In this document: positions 1 to 13,800 of the stretch, in pieces
Numbering within the stretch: the first letter of the stretch is position 1
Layout of the letters: each line of letters begins with the position of its first letter
DNA from: Chaetorhynchus papuensis
Taxonomy: Eukaryota; Chordata; Aves; Passeriformes; Rhipiduridae
Length of the DNA stretch: 64,000 nucleotides
Direction: 5' to 3'
Assembly: GCA_013396525.1 (NCBI GenBank)
Contig: VWYX01000084.1
Coordinates: 826,200 to 890,199 of the forward strand
Notes under the pieces: generated by a model
The model's input: the letters and a program-made list of their open reading frames with translations, nothing else
Told to the model about the DNA's origin: nothing
Database searches by the model: none
Made by a program: the position numbers and the translations under genes

Positions 1-2801
1 AACAACAAAAAAAAAATCACACCAAAAACTCAGCAGGAGTTCGGAGGAATACATCACATTATTCCTCTCATAAAATTTGTGAGGAGAAAAATTTATGATA
101 AACTGGCACGTTCTGTTTATCTTTGTTACCTAATTTCTTTCTTCTACAACTTTTGCTCTTAATAACGTAATTTAACAGATAAGAAAGAAGAAGAAATGTG
201 ATGAAGGCCACAAGATTTTAATTTTTGTTGAAGAAAAAAAAGCTAGTTCAGATTTATTTTATTACCTGAAGGTGTAGACTAAATCTAGGAACATTTGTGC
301 TGACAGTATGCTGTAATTCTTGGTCCAAAATTTTTGATAGTATGCAGTCAGATGCCCTACAATTAAGAAACTGCTTTTTTCATAGTGATAGATGTTCCAT
401 CACCATCTTTCCTTTACCACAATGGCCTCAAGTGATTCATGTCTTCTAGACATAGAACAAAGGTCACAAAATCTAGTCTTTTCCATACATAATGCAATTC
501 TATTTCCCCTTATTGAAATTAATATACTTAAAAGCCTTATATATATTGTTTGCAAAGTTATTAGTATTACAACATATAGATGTTAACACCTAGAGCTAAC
601 ACCATAAAGAATTTTCTATGTTAAAATATATATTATTATCAATCTAATAAATTCTGTATTATTTTATTATGACTAAAGTAAATTATTACAAAATACAATG
701 CCTGCTTCCAAACTATTTCTATTGCCAATATAAATACAAGAATTTTCTTATCAAAGCAATGTTATTCATTTATTTTTAGAGGTAAAAGAGGTAATAATTT
801 AAGAATATTGTTGTATTCTACAAACATGTAAACACAATAAGATTTGCATAACATAAGGTAATTGAGCACATTCTTCAACTACTCATTGAATCTGGGGAGA
901 ACAGATGCTGCTTACTCCCAGAAGTATGCAGAAAAAGGGGGAAGAATACACTGAATACTCAAATATGACCCTCTTATTAATACAATTTATTATGTCATTC
1001 TGCAAGTGCTCCTTTTAATTTTTAAGAGACAAAAAAGCTTGCAGGGATAGTAAAAATTATTAGGAATTAGAATTTTATTCTGATTTCAATATTTACATGA
1101 CTTTGGATGGGGTATTTTTGTGAGGGTTTTAGGGGTTGGTTGTTTTTTCAGTTACTCAAATATTTCTCATGCCAATAAAAGCAGCTACAGTAAATCATCT
1201 TTCTCGTTAATTGGTTGAGAGGGTTCCATGTGAGTTTAAGCCCCACAGGTAAATGGATGAATGAGATTTACCTGCATTTTTCTTTAGATGTCTATCCAGT
1301 TATCCTATTTCAAAGGCTGCTCTTTTTTTTTCAGGCTTTCACATATATATAACAATAACATTTTAGAGGCTATGGCTACCTTTGAAAGGTGTGTTTCTTA
1401 TTCCAGGCACGTAGGGCACTCGATCAACTGCCTACTTTCAAAAAAATAACAAAACTGCAGTGGAAAAGGTTTCAATCTTGCCTTGTCACAGAAAAGACAG
1501 GTAATGGAGGACAATGTTGTCATTCTGATAAAATTTCATCATAAATAAAAGTCCACAGTACGTAAATCTTCTTAGTATGGAAAATCAGAGATCAATTACT
1601 CTGTTAATTCACACAGACATTAAATATTTTGTATGCACAGTTTCTGTAATTATGTTTATATACAAGATGACCAAATCCTGAATCCCAGCACTGCAAGAAT
1701 GGGTTGCTCTGGTATAAATTAGCCACAGCTTCATGGTAGTCTTTCAATATTATGTAAAATGAATTTGATTATCCAAACGGTAATGCGAGTAGATGCTAAC
1801 AAGCTCAACAGAAGACTAAGTGGTGTGAAATCAGTGATCCAGGTAATGGATATGTATTTTACATGTTCTCAGTGGTTTACAGCCCATGATTTAGAAAGCC
1901 CATCCACATATTCCTGGCATCCAGTTATTTAAATTTTTAACTTACTCTGTTTAAAGTCATTTCCCACTTTCAGAAATGTGTTCCTAGAAAATTCTTATTG
2001 AACTGCTCAAAACATCAAGGGATGATGCTGAAGAACAGCTTAAAGCAAGGTAATAATTTTACCTGTGGTTTGAAATCACAGGGTCAGAAATCAGACAACT
2101 ACAAAGCAATGTATTATAATGAAACATCTCTCCCCTGGGAAAGTGTAACACATTCTTGCTTTCAATATTCCACTCATGATTCAAAAGCTTTGATTTTTAA
2201 GACACAATGTATCATTGTCATCTTCTTACTCCTGAGAAAATTAGCAGCAGTTAAGACTTCCAATGTTCAACCTTGATTCTGCTAACACATCTGAAGAATT
2301 CTTCTGCCTAGTCAAAACCTGTAATGTTTGAATTTTATGTCCCAATATATGTCTGGAAATCTCACTTAATGCTGTCCATAAAAATAATACAAATAACCCT
2401 AGTAGAAGAACTCTGCCTCTCTCTGAACTCAATTGCACTCAGAAACTAGCATTTAAAAATTGGAAAAAACTCAACTTAGATATATCTTTATCAGTATATC
2501 AACCCACAACCTTGGCAGGTCTGGAGATATTTGGCTGATGGATCACTAAGCCTCTCTTCCTGTTTAGTTCTAATTAGACTCTCTTCAGGCAATCGATTTC
2601 AAGGGATTACATTATAACAATAACATTAAAAATAGATCACTTGTACCACATGTCTCTTACAGTATATGCAGCATAGGCTATTCAGAAGGTAGAGAAATAC
2701 ATGGCAGTATGAAGTTCTGGCTTTGGATACTGAAGATCCTGGAAAAAAGATACTGAAACTTTCCATACAGTTCGGACTCCAAAGCGTGTTTAGGTTTTAT
2801 T
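1..2801. other. AT-rich non-coding DNA, no gene found
   Basis: No domain, exon or RNA gene was recognised on either strand. Open frames are all under about 95 codons and encode low-complexity or unremarkable peptides. The segment has short A and T runs and an AT-only stretch near 620-670. I recognised no interspersed repeat, though old diverged copies could be missed by eye. Confidence 0.7.
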
Positions 2802-2912
2802 AAAAAAAAACAAAACCAAACAACAAACAAACAAACAAACAAAAAACCAAAACCAAAACAAAACAAAAAAACCAAAAAACCAACAATCCGCCCCCCCCCC
2901 CAAAAAAAAAAC
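2802..2912. repeat. A-rich simple repeat (CAAA/CCAAAA-type) ending in an 11-C run
   Basis: About 85 bases are almost only A with periodic single or double C (CAAA, CCAAAA and ACAAAC units). A run of 11 C at 2,891-2,901 and then about 10 A follow. On the minus strand this is a T-rich tract, which explains the short Phe/Leu/Cys/Val-rich open frame there. That frame is an artefact of the repeat and not a gene. Confidence 0.9.
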
Positions 2913-5900
2913 AGCTCGCAGAAAAATAAATTTTAAAAAGGAACCTGATTTTTCTGACATTTAAAGTCATCAAAACCACTTTCTTTATTGCAACCTTCCA
3001 GAGCAGAAATGCTAATCCTGAAGGGAGGAATAAACTCCAACATGAGAAACTAAAAAAAACCTGTTTCAGAGGGGAATTAAAAACTCCCTAATATATTTGA
3101 TTGTAGAAGGAAAGAAAGGTAGAGAGAACCATAATGCTAAAAGTTTACATGGGAGTTATTCCTCATATTCTGAGTTATTTTTCTGCGTAGACAAGATTTA
3201 TGTAATTAAATTCTCTGCATGAAAAAGAGATGTAACTTCCCCATGGACTACTGAACTCCAGACTGAATATTCATGAAAGATAAGGCTTTTTTTTTACAAA
3301 GAGTAGTTCTACTTTCTACCACAGAATGACACAGAAATTACACTGAGAAATATAGTCAACTGAGGTATTGGTAATATACATTTCTCCTCAGGATCTAATG
3401 TACATACTTCTCCTACATGTTTTCTTGAAATCTTGTTCTGTAAATGTAGTCCTCCCGTGACATTATATTTCTACATGGCAAATTCAGACTAACACAATCT
3501 ATAATTATTTTGCAAAATATTTTTGTTTATTAAGACTTCACGCACAAAATGTGGTCTATATACTACTTATATCCAGAAGCATAATAAAATATATCACCTC
3601 TATCCTGAGAGGTTCCCAACTCTGCTATTTAGGATAATAGAAGACCATGCATAAAACAAACTATTATTTTGATGATCAGGAAAGTGTATTTTGCAGTGTA
3701 ATTAATAATCTGTAAAAAAGGATTTCTTTTTAAACCCTGTAATTGGAGCCTCTTTAGAAATACGTTTTTCCTGCACAGTTTTCTACATTCTGTTAATTGT
3801 ATCTATCTGAATCTCTCTCTGCAATTTTCCTGCTTATCAGAAAAGATGCTTAATGCATTGTGATTAGCCTATTGGATAGATATTTATGATTTACTTTTTA
3901 TGAAAGAGATTCACGCTGTTCTAAACAGTTCTTCCTTTATTATATTTCCAGAGTATGCTGATAACAAAAGAAACACTGTGTGTTTATTCTTATCACTGAA
4001 TAAAAGCATCAGATTGGTACATGAAATGTGATAGAGAGGGTAGCCTTAAGCAGAGGTATATAAACCAGTCAAAACTGGATCAAAAGTAGATAAGGAAAGG
4101 CCTAACAAAAATCTGCAACATGGATAGGTTTGTATAGATTGCTGAAGTTCACTCAGAGTGAAAGGACACTTTTTATTCAGCCTTGTATGTAGAACTTACC
4201 ATTAAATGTAAATAAGGAGCTTTTTATCTTTTTCTGAAAAAATAATATTCCCTTACTTCTTTCAATCAATAGAGGTAAGCAATATGGTTCTTCCCCTCTA
4301 TGACTTATAACATTTATTTTTTTAACTATCTAAATATTAAATGCATCAATCTTATTTTCTTTTCAATCCAAATTTCCAAAAGAATTTGTTCTTCCTATGC
4401 AGCTTTCTCTTCAGACTTAACAAAAGGAGTGGCGCAGCATAAAAGTTTCAGGAAAACTCACTTGAAAATAATACATGCTATACTTGCATTGGGCAAAAAA
4501 TAAGATGCGCTGCTGGGCAATTTTCTAAAAATTATTTCATTATTATATATTCATTATATCAGCCATATTAAAGCACACGTTACCAATATTTTGCAGCAGG
4601 ACTTGTAGCTACTTGTGAAATGCACCAATTTTCCCCTTCTCCTTCAGATATTTAATTTTTACTAGAAGTTTATAGAATGTTATACTGTGAAGAAATCATG
4701 AATATGGTGGGGGGGAGGAGGGATGAATTAACTATCATATACCCCAGAAATGAGATATGCTTACTTTTGCTGTCACCTTATTCATGCCATGCACAGCAGA
4801 CCAGAGCACAATGAGCACGATACATGTGAAAATGTTTCATACTAGATGACTAGATAATCCGAGTATTGTCTACAAAAACAACAAATTGGAAAATACTTCT
4901 GAGTTAGTAAGCATTGAAAACTGCAAATTAATAATTAAGGCTTAGGAATAATAGGACAAACAATTTAGTGGGTGAGATGCAATGGTATGTTCTGAATCAG
5001 CTCAAGAAGGCCTGTTGGAATCAGTAAGGGAATTTCTGCTCAGAGAGTACCAATGTTCAAAACCACAGTGTTTATATCTACCATCCAATGTTCACCCTGC
5101 TAGGAACAAAGCAGACCTTCTGCCAGGGGTGTCTACATGCACTTTCTGTACAAGACACTCCCTGGGAAAAGAGGGGAGTTTGCATGTGCTTCTGTATGAA
5201 ACTGGGGCTTGATTAGAGAATGCAGACATTCAGAGGAGCTCATGAGTTCTCTAATCTAAACAAGGTACCAGCCTTTGGAATCACCCTGTCTGGTAAAAGT
5301 AGCGGTTCTTGTTTCTGATTTGAATTGATGTGAAGCTTTGAACACAACTATAAGCTTGGAAGATAAGACTGCCTACAAAATGACTGGAAACAAAAAGAAA
5401 ATTAAAGAGATCCTTGGAAAAGTATTCTTGGCCTTTTGTAATATAAAAGTTCAAGCAGGTACAAAAGATTCTCGCTGGCAGATTTCAATTTTTCATCTGA
5501 GCACTGGATTAATTTTCAGTAATTCTGATTTCTTCCAGTATTTACAGGTCTGTAATTTTTCTCCTCTTTCCTCAGTTGGTTAGGTTTTGATATGCCCGTG
5601 CAACAGGGCAAAACCGAAATACAAATGCTCCCTGCAACTCATAGCCCAAATATAAGTAAGCACTAGAAACATTTTGTGGTCAGGAATCAGTTGTTTAATT
5701 TGGCTGGGTTTGCTTTGTTTTGTATTTAAGTTGAATACAAGGGTTTCATTATTATTATAATAATTCAAAATAGAAGTAAATGGAAAGTCCTCCCAGAGGT
5801 ACATTCTGAAAACTCTTAAGAAGCTGGGTTTCATGCAGAGTCAGGAATATGGGGTCATCAAGAAAAATTTAGGTGTTAGACATCTGTTTCTATGCTGTGG

Positions 5901-8900
5901 CAGCCCTGAGTTTTATTGGCAATTTCCTTGTTTGTTTTGTAACTTAAAAATGAAAAATAGGAACATTGACAGGAGTTAAATGGAATAAGTTCCGTATTTT
6001 GTGGGATTTTTTTCCCTTGACTTTCTAGCCTTTCTTATATTTTTTTAAGGAATTATTATCAGTGTAATACTCGCATTCCCAAAGTCCATTTTCCTTGTCA
6101 ACCTGAAAGTTGTCTTCCCAAAAGGAATCAGAGGGAAAAATGTCATTGTAAAGTATTTCACTTCCAAGTTGAGGATCAAGTAAAATGCCAGCAGCTAAGG
6201 TGCAGATGCAATTTTGCTGCAAACAATGAATTTGTTTTCCAATTTATTTCTCAAATTTTCCTCCAGAGACTCTCACCTAAATTTCCTTCTCTTCTCTAGC
6301 TCTGGAATAAATTTAATGTCAGGAAATCTATTTCACTAATGTTAATCCCAGTAGATACATATATTTGGATGTTCCTTTTCAATCACATTGCTAGGCTAAA
6401 AAAAGCAAGCATGCCCAGATCGCTGTGTGAATAACTGAGTGTCCTTTCATAAAAAATCAGGAATTAAAGCTACAGAATTTGGTCCCTAAATTTCACTACC
6501 AGGACAGTACTGTGTGGCATGGGGGATACATGACTTCTGTCACGAGGTAAGCTGACCACTGAAGAAAAGATGAATTGTTTGATTTTTTCCAATTAATGAC
6601 AAAACAGTACTGGAAATAAAGAATATTATCCTTCATCTGCAATTTTTTGGGATCCTGTGAGCAGCCATATTGCTTAGGGTGCTTAAAATATTTGTGCACC
6701 ACTAACCCCTGGAGTTAAGTGGTCTCCTTGGTTTTAAATATTGATGCATCAAAGGTAATGCACAGTTCTCTCCATTTCAGTGAGTTTTAGACAGAAAATA
6801 CAGGTGAGTTTCAGAAAAAAACACCATAAAGAGTGAAAGACTCTGGAATAATCCTGTTATGGAAGCCAAATCACTTAGAAGCATTGTAAATATACTAAAG
6901 TTTGCTTAATATATGATAGAGAAGAAACCTGACTGGTGGAAATTTGATCAAAAGTGAGGCTCCGTGATTCAGAAATAATTTCCTGGCACACTGTGATAAC
7001 AGAGTAAGAGACACCTGCCACACCTGACTACACATTTCTGATTTTTTGTCATCTGAAGCATCTCTGCATACACACACTTCTAAAACATTTATAGGTTTCC
7101 AAATACAGCAGATACATGGTTTTGGTTTTCTGTTGCATCAAAAGATGAAGGAGGAGAGGACTTCCTGAAGAAAAACACACAGGAAACATCCAGATTAAAT
7201 CCATTAAAATGATGATGTGAAGTGATTGGAGTACATGCTATTCATTCAAGCATAGCAATAACTCTCTGGAGGGGAAAAAAGCAGGAGTGAAATTTGGATA
7301 TGTTGTGATGTCATAAGGGCGAAAAAATTTGTTAACCACAGATTTTAAATCTCCTAAGGTTGGAAAACACTACTTCTTCACTGTCTTTGGAGAGAAAGGC
7401 AAAACATTTGGGAAATCCTTGCTATGTAAGTAATTTGGAAATTACTCTAAACACTCTACCATATAGCTGACATTCAAAAAGTGAGTTTATTCACAAACAT
7501 ATGAAATAGGAACACCATTTTAGTGAAAATAAACTGTGTGAATGAGTAAGTTGTATTTGTGGATTTATATACAGAAAATGCCCATAGAGATGTATTCCAG
7601 GTTCAGTTCTGCTGTGGATTAATTTTGGCTATGTAAAAAAGTCTACAGCATGATGCCAACTTGTTGCCACACTGTAGAAATAAAGAGCTATTGTGACAGT
7701 CATGGAAAGAGGAAGGGAGGGGAATAGAAAGAGTGAGGGCAGGGATGAGGGCAAATAGAAAGGAAAATTATTTCATTGTCTTAGTGAACCTTGAATTCCA
7801 TCAGGAAAAAAAAAGTAATCAGCAGCATGACTACAATTTTCAAGGAATGAACTTCTTTCTAGAAGCAGAGAAACTCTGCTACACAACAGCAATAATGCAT
7901 TGACAGTGGTTAGACACTAGGAAAAGAATTTTCAGAATGAGCAAAACAAAATACTTATGTGAAAGGCATTTTCAAGACAAAGAACATTCAAAGACAGCAG
8001 AGCAGGATTAAAAAGTAAAACTAAGAAAACTAAGAAAGAGGCTCTGAGACAAACCCCAATGATTCAATGTTCTTTCTGTAGATTTCCCGTGCCTGAGTTA
8101 TTACATTTCAGATGGTTAGAGTCACAATTTTCAGATCTATATAAAATCTACATGATCCAATAAACAAAAAGGCATAAACCTTATATTATAAAGGAAAATG
8201 CATTATTACTTAAATTCTATTGGATGGACTAAAACACTCAACTTATTTAAGCCAGGGAATATCTATAAATGAAGAGAAACTGTTGTCTTCCTCCACATGA
8301 AATATTTAGAAATACTTTCTTGAAATACATGTATGCAAAATCAAAGAGTTCGATAGATCAAATAATCATAAAACTAAGTTGATTTAGTCTTTAAGAATTA
8401 AAAGGTCTCATATTCCCACTAGAGAGAATGCAGTTAAAGTAATGGCTGAAGATCTGTTCCTGAATGACAAAATAATGTAGCAATACAGGCAGATTTACCC
8501 ATTGCCCTCTTGTGCTGATTCTGTCATGATCATCCAGTTAGTGAGCTAAAGAATAACCTTTGTCAATTAACCAGCTGGGGCACCCACTCCTTCCTAAATT
8601 TAACTGCAAATTGCTTCCTGTTGTGAAGTATGAGATTTTAGTACGTTGCTTTTAGGTTATTGCAAAAAACAATTAGTCAAACCTTTGATCCCTTATATGA
8701 ACCTGAAATCAGTGATAGAAACACGGAAGTACACTTTACAACATGGCAGAAAAATCAGATTAGTACTGCGGGGACTCTAATTAAAATTGATAATTAGTTG
8801 TCATTTCATTCCCTTCAAATAAGGCTCAAGCATTTGGTATATAAAAGCTACATAGTTTGGGGTAATTTTGGGATAGCCACACTTTTAGGGAAGAATTCAG

Positions 8901-9600
8901 AGCTGATTCAAGTGTCTTTGGTCATGGGTTACAGATCAAACAGAGTTTTAAACAACTGTAAATGTAGCTGGGTTTGATTTAATTGAAAAGAAGCAAGATC
9001 AAGAAGGTAAATTGTTAACAGCATCTAAGATACAGTCATGGAGGAGTTTGTCAGTTTAAATGTTTAGCCTCTCTTCAGAAAAAAAAAAAAATGTGACAAG
9101 AGGATAGTGAACATTAGTTTATTGCCTGAAACAGCAGCAGTTTTAATTGATTGACAAATGAACAGAAAAAAGAATAAAAAAAAGTAAATGAAAACACTGC
9201 AAGAATGGGCAGTTTTGTAATTGGAAACTGTAAAGGTCACTGAACATGGCTTATTGCTATCTGTTTGAATGGAATAATTGTTTTGTGGAAATCTTTATGT
9301 GGAGCCTGGATATATATGCAATATTGACTCTCATAAAATAAGGGGTTTTTTTATTAATACTTTGAGCATGAGTGGACATAGCAAATGTGGAGTTGTGCTG
9401 ATTCTGTAAAAAGTGTCAAAACATTTATACACCAGTACTAATATGAGCTTTTGATCCAGTCTGAGATTATGCAAAATATTTCTGGGGAATATTGTTAATC
9501 CAGGTAACAAGAAATAAAAGGAAAAAAAAAATGTAGAAGATTAAGAATGAGATTATTAATTTAATTGAAAAAAAAATTTTTGCAAAGAAAAATTTATTGG
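2913..9600. other. AT-rich non-coding DNA with a TAAT-rich enhancer-like block at its 3' side
   Basis: No gene or recognisable transposon was found. Open frames are short and domain-free. A purine-rich stretch lies near 7,700-7,770. From about 8,450 to 9,310 the sequence is rich in homeodomain-like TAAT cores. It includes a symmetric CTAATTA / TAATTAG pair at 8,777-8,797 and a PBX/MEIS-like TGATTGACA at 9,148-9,156. This block is described as a candidate regulatory region under findings; no function is proven by the sequence alone. Confidence 0.6.
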
Positions 9601-10480
9601 TCCTGCCTGACCAACTTAGGTGCATTCTAACATGGAGTCACTAACTACATCAGTGGACAAGGGAAGGGCTACAGATGTGATTTATATGGACTTCTGTAAA
9701 CTCTTTGACAGTCTCCCACATCTTCACTCTAAATCAAAGAGAGATGGATTGGAATGGTGGACTGTGAGGTGAATCAGGAACTGATGGGACGGGCACATCC
9801 AGAGCAGTGGTGAACAGCTCAGAGTCTCAGTGGGTGGCAGGAACAGGTGGCGCCCCTCCAGAGTCCATGTTGGGATACTAATCTCCATTAATGACATAGA
9901 AAAAGGGATTGAGAGCACCCTAACCGAATCTGCAGATTTGAGAGCACCAAACTGAGTGGTGCTGTTGACACACATGCAAAATAGGAGATGCCATCCAGAG
10001 GGACCTGGACAAGCTCAAGAAATGAGTCCTTGGGAATCTCATGAGGTGTAACAAGACCAAGTGCGAGATGCTGCACGTGGATCAGGGCAACCCCTGGTGT
10101 CAGTCCAGGCTGGGGGATGAACAGCAGCCCTGCTGAGAAGGACTTGGGGGTGCAGGTGGGTGAGAGGCTGGACATGACCCAGCCATGGGCACTCACAGCC
10201 CAGAGAGCCGAACGTGTCCTGGGCTGCATCCAAAGCAGCGTGGGCAGCAGGGGAGGGAGGGGATTCTTCTCCTCTGCTCTTGTGAGACCCCACCTGCAGT
10301 GTTGCATCCAGCTCTGGGGTACCCAGAAAAAAGTAAGACATTGACCTGTTAGAGTGGACCCAGATGAGGACATCAAGATCATTAGAAGGATGGAGCACAT
10401 CTCCTGTGAGGAAAGGCTAAGAGAATAGGATTGTTCAGCCTGGAAAAGAGAAGGCTTTGGTGTGATCAAGTTGTAGCCTT
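9601..10480 (+). pseudogene. CR1 ORF2 reverse-transcriptase remnant, broken
   Basis: In a full CR1 this region encodes the reverse transcriptase that copies the element's RNA into the genome. At 9,674-9,721 a frame reads DVIYMDFCKLFDSLPH, matching the first catalytic-aspartate motif (motif A) of LINE reverse transcriptases. The second catalytic motif, normally FADD followed by TKL, should lie at about 9,930-9,950. There the sequence has an insertion and an in-frame stop, so the catalytic aspartates are lost. Downstream, frames shift repeatedly. Boundaries are approximate. The family is clear; the subfamily is not assigned. Confidence 0.75.
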
Positions 10481-10808
10481 CCAGTACCTGAAGGGACCCT
10501 ACAAGAAAACGGAGAGAAAATACTTACAGGAGCATGTAGTGAGGACAAGGGGGAACGGCTTCAAACTGAAAGACTAGGTTTAGACCAGATGTTAGGAGAA
10601 AATCTTTACTGTGAGTTTGGTGAGGCACTGGGATTTGTTGCCTAGAGGAGTTGTGTATGACCCATCTCTGGAAGTGTTCAAGCCCATGTTGGATGCAGCT
10701 TTGAACAACCTGGTCTAGTGGAAACTGCCCCTGGCCATGGCAGAGGGGTTGGAACTAGATCATCTTTAAGAACATATTCCAACCTAAACTACACCATGAT
10801 TCTATGAT
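9601..10808 (+). mobile_element. CR1 LINE retrotransposon, 5'-truncated, + strand
   Basis: About 1.2 kb resembles the 3' quarter of an avian CR1 element. It runs from within the reverse transcriptase through the C-terminal half of ORF2 to the 3' UTR. It ends in the characteristic tail (CCATGATTCTATGA) at about 10,793-10,807. CR1 copies are usually 5'-truncated and lack target-site duplications, which fits. GC content is well above the flanks. Many small open frames on both strands here, including a 193-codon minus-strand frame, are shadows of this repeat. Indels scattered through the copy show it is dead. Confidence 0.93.
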
Positions 10809-13800
10809 TTATTACATAAAAATGAAAAAAAATATGACTTGCATAAATTCATAACCTAAAATCCCCCTTTCAGTGCTTCTGATATTATTAATACATTGTT
10901 TTAAATATCCCAACGTTTAAATTATTATTGCCCCAAACCTGACATCAATAAATGAAATTATTTTCATTGGGAATGCATACAAGTTCTTCAATCCCCTTCT
11001 TAAGTAGAAATATGATTTTCCACTATAGTTTGCTATGAGTGTATATACAGACATATATATAAGCATACATAAACTCTTCAAGAATTAGGAAATAACTCTT
11101 CTTTTTGGGGATAATCTTCAGCTGAAGATATAACTTTTTTCAGATATTTCTTTTTTCCTGATATATAGAACATTTGTTTCAATCCATAACCTAAGAACAG
11201 ATGCCCATGTAGATACTCTTTATGCTCACACATTTCTCAAGAAAGAAATATCTCTATTCTTTTCCCCCGAACAGCATATTTTTGATAATTAATATGTGAT
11301 GTAGTAGTTTAAATTTAACCTAGTTCTTTATTTGTCTGAAAACTTTCAATAAAGCTTCTTTCAACTGACTGAAATTTTATTATTCTGTTTTGACTATGTC
11401 ATCTTATATGAAAGTGAAATCATTACATCCTATTACAGTGGTTTGAAAAATGATTCAATATGCAATTTAAAATGCTGACTATTCATTGCAAATTGAGAAA
11501 CCATGTCAGAGAAAACCCGTTTGAAACAGCAGTGAGTATGAAAACCAAATAAAATCTTTTCAGTCACAAATCTGGTGTTCTGTCACTTTATCTTTTGTAA
11601 CTTTAACAAGCTAAGCTTTCACAACAGAAAGTCACTATGAATTATCTTTAGCTTGCCTCTTGAGGGATAATTATTTCATATCACTTGTGTGTCAAAGATG
11701 GAAGGTTTCAAATCAATCCTGAAATTGGTTGTTCCTCCTAATGAAGTAACATTTGCAGGGTTCATTACTCTGTAATGCATTTCTGCTAAACCATACTGAA
11801 GGTTTAAAAGAACAGCCCAACAAGTAATTCGTTTTTGTACTATATGAAATGCTTTCTGTCACTTTAATACATTGCAATGTTTTTCCTTTTGTGTGCTGTC
11901 CTACAGCCAGTTTTCACTTCACAGGAGTGGAAGTGAAATGAGTTTTCTGAACATAAGTTTTCTATTAAAAAAAAATGAGAATCATTTCACCAAACACTTC
12001 TCAGAGTAGATATTTACATTGGCCCTGCTGCTCCAGACTTGCTTAAGTGTTACTGGGGAAGATGGCACATAAATCACTCTTTAAGGAGTGCCTGTTTCTC
12101 CCACTTTAGCTATAAAGGGAGTTCAGCTCTTCAATACTCTGTTCAGCACACAGATGACCAACGCCATGGAGGTACTCTCAAGTATCCCACCTCGTTCCCC
12201 TCCAGAAAACCAGAGGTTCCACATCCAATATTTCAGGCCAGTCCCAGAAAGCTTAGGGTAACTCATGTGCTTTTGTGCTGTCACAATTTCAAAGGGCCTG
12301 TGATCCAACAAAGTAGCTCAAAGGTCCATGTACAGGTACCTGGTGTGGGATGCAGTTCAAGACTAGCACCTTTCAATGTAGATTTTTTGTGTATGTGAGC
12401 TCTTCGTAGGCACCCATCACAGTCAGAGGTGATCTATGGCTCCATATGACTCCCACAGAGGCAGCTAGTGCTCTGCTATCCTGGGAATATTCTAAGTATG
12501 CTGAGGTATTCTAAGGTATCTGAGAACTCTGCAAAGGGCTGGAAGATAGGATAAATTCTTCTTGTATGTTCCCCTGGATAGGCAGGTAAAGGCCAGCTGC
12601 CCACAGATAGCTCAGGATATCTTAGGAATCCTTGGAGACCCAACTGATTTGTACTTAGGATAAACAATGCATCCTTGCAGAGAATCTGCTCAAGCTGTGG
12701 CAGACACCTTGTGTCTTCTCACCCGAATAACTTCCTAAGCTTAATTGAATAAGGGCTTATAATTTTGTCTAAACAGTTTGAGGTGATCTAGTATTTCTTG
12801 TCCAAGGGTACATGTCATATTACTCTAATTCATTACCACCCTCCAAAAAACCTCAACATAAAGATTTTATTTTTGTGAGATATTCAAACTTCTTTTCTGA
12901 AATGTGAAGGTAAAAGTCATTGTAAAAGTCCATTAACAATTATATGCCATTAATTTAATCTACTTTATTATTCTTCCTCTAATACTAATTTTACCATTCA
13001 ACATATTTAAGAAATTTTACATTTATTTTTAAGTCACACTCTTATTTATTTGTCTGTAAAATAATTGACTTCATATGCTTGTCAATAGCCTACTTTTCAA
13101 CCTCTGTTATACACCCTTTCCTCTCTCCTTCAGTCTCTCAGAAGCACTTTTAGATGTCACATTTTGCCAACATTCTTCCCCACTGTGAAATATTGCAGAA
13201 TTAGGACTGTTTTAATGAGCTACCTACCATATTAAACAGCTGTAACTGTTTAATGCCCCACTATACTGTGGGGACATTACTTAAATTTAAGTATGTGGAA
13301 GTATAACGGTGACCTCAAGTAGCTATTTCTATTTTCATTTCTTAACTTCAAATTTTATGGGTCTTTGATATATTTTCAGCTGAGTACTGTTTCAGTCAAT
13401 CTAACAGGCTCTTTACACATTGAGTTTACTCCCGACACCCTCCTTTTACACTTAATTAACTTGATTAAATATTTATACTGCTGTCACAGCCTATGTCCCT
13501 ATCAAGATTGAGGTCCTGTTGTGTTAACTGCTAGGTACAGTACAAACACAGAAGTCCATCGTATTAGTTACTTAAGAAAAATATTGTTAGCTTTCCATGA
13601 AGAATTACTTGCTATATGAAATATTATTCAATGTTTCTATTAGAAAATAACCTTGTTTGATATAAAGTGCTTTAATTTGAAGGAAAAATTATATAGTTTT
13701 TCACACTTAAGGATCAAGATGGCTGTCTGATTACAGCAGCAGCAGTATCTTACCTAAATTATAATTATGAATATTATCGTTATGCTCAATCAGCATGACC

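Noticed and set aside
4982..5212. 76-codon frame considered as a possible exon
   Set aside because: The peptide resembles no family I recognise, and no convincing splice sites or reading-frame partner nearby were found.
9888..10469. 193-codon minus-strand frame
   Set aside because: It is antisense to a CR1 element; CR1 codes on the + strand here.
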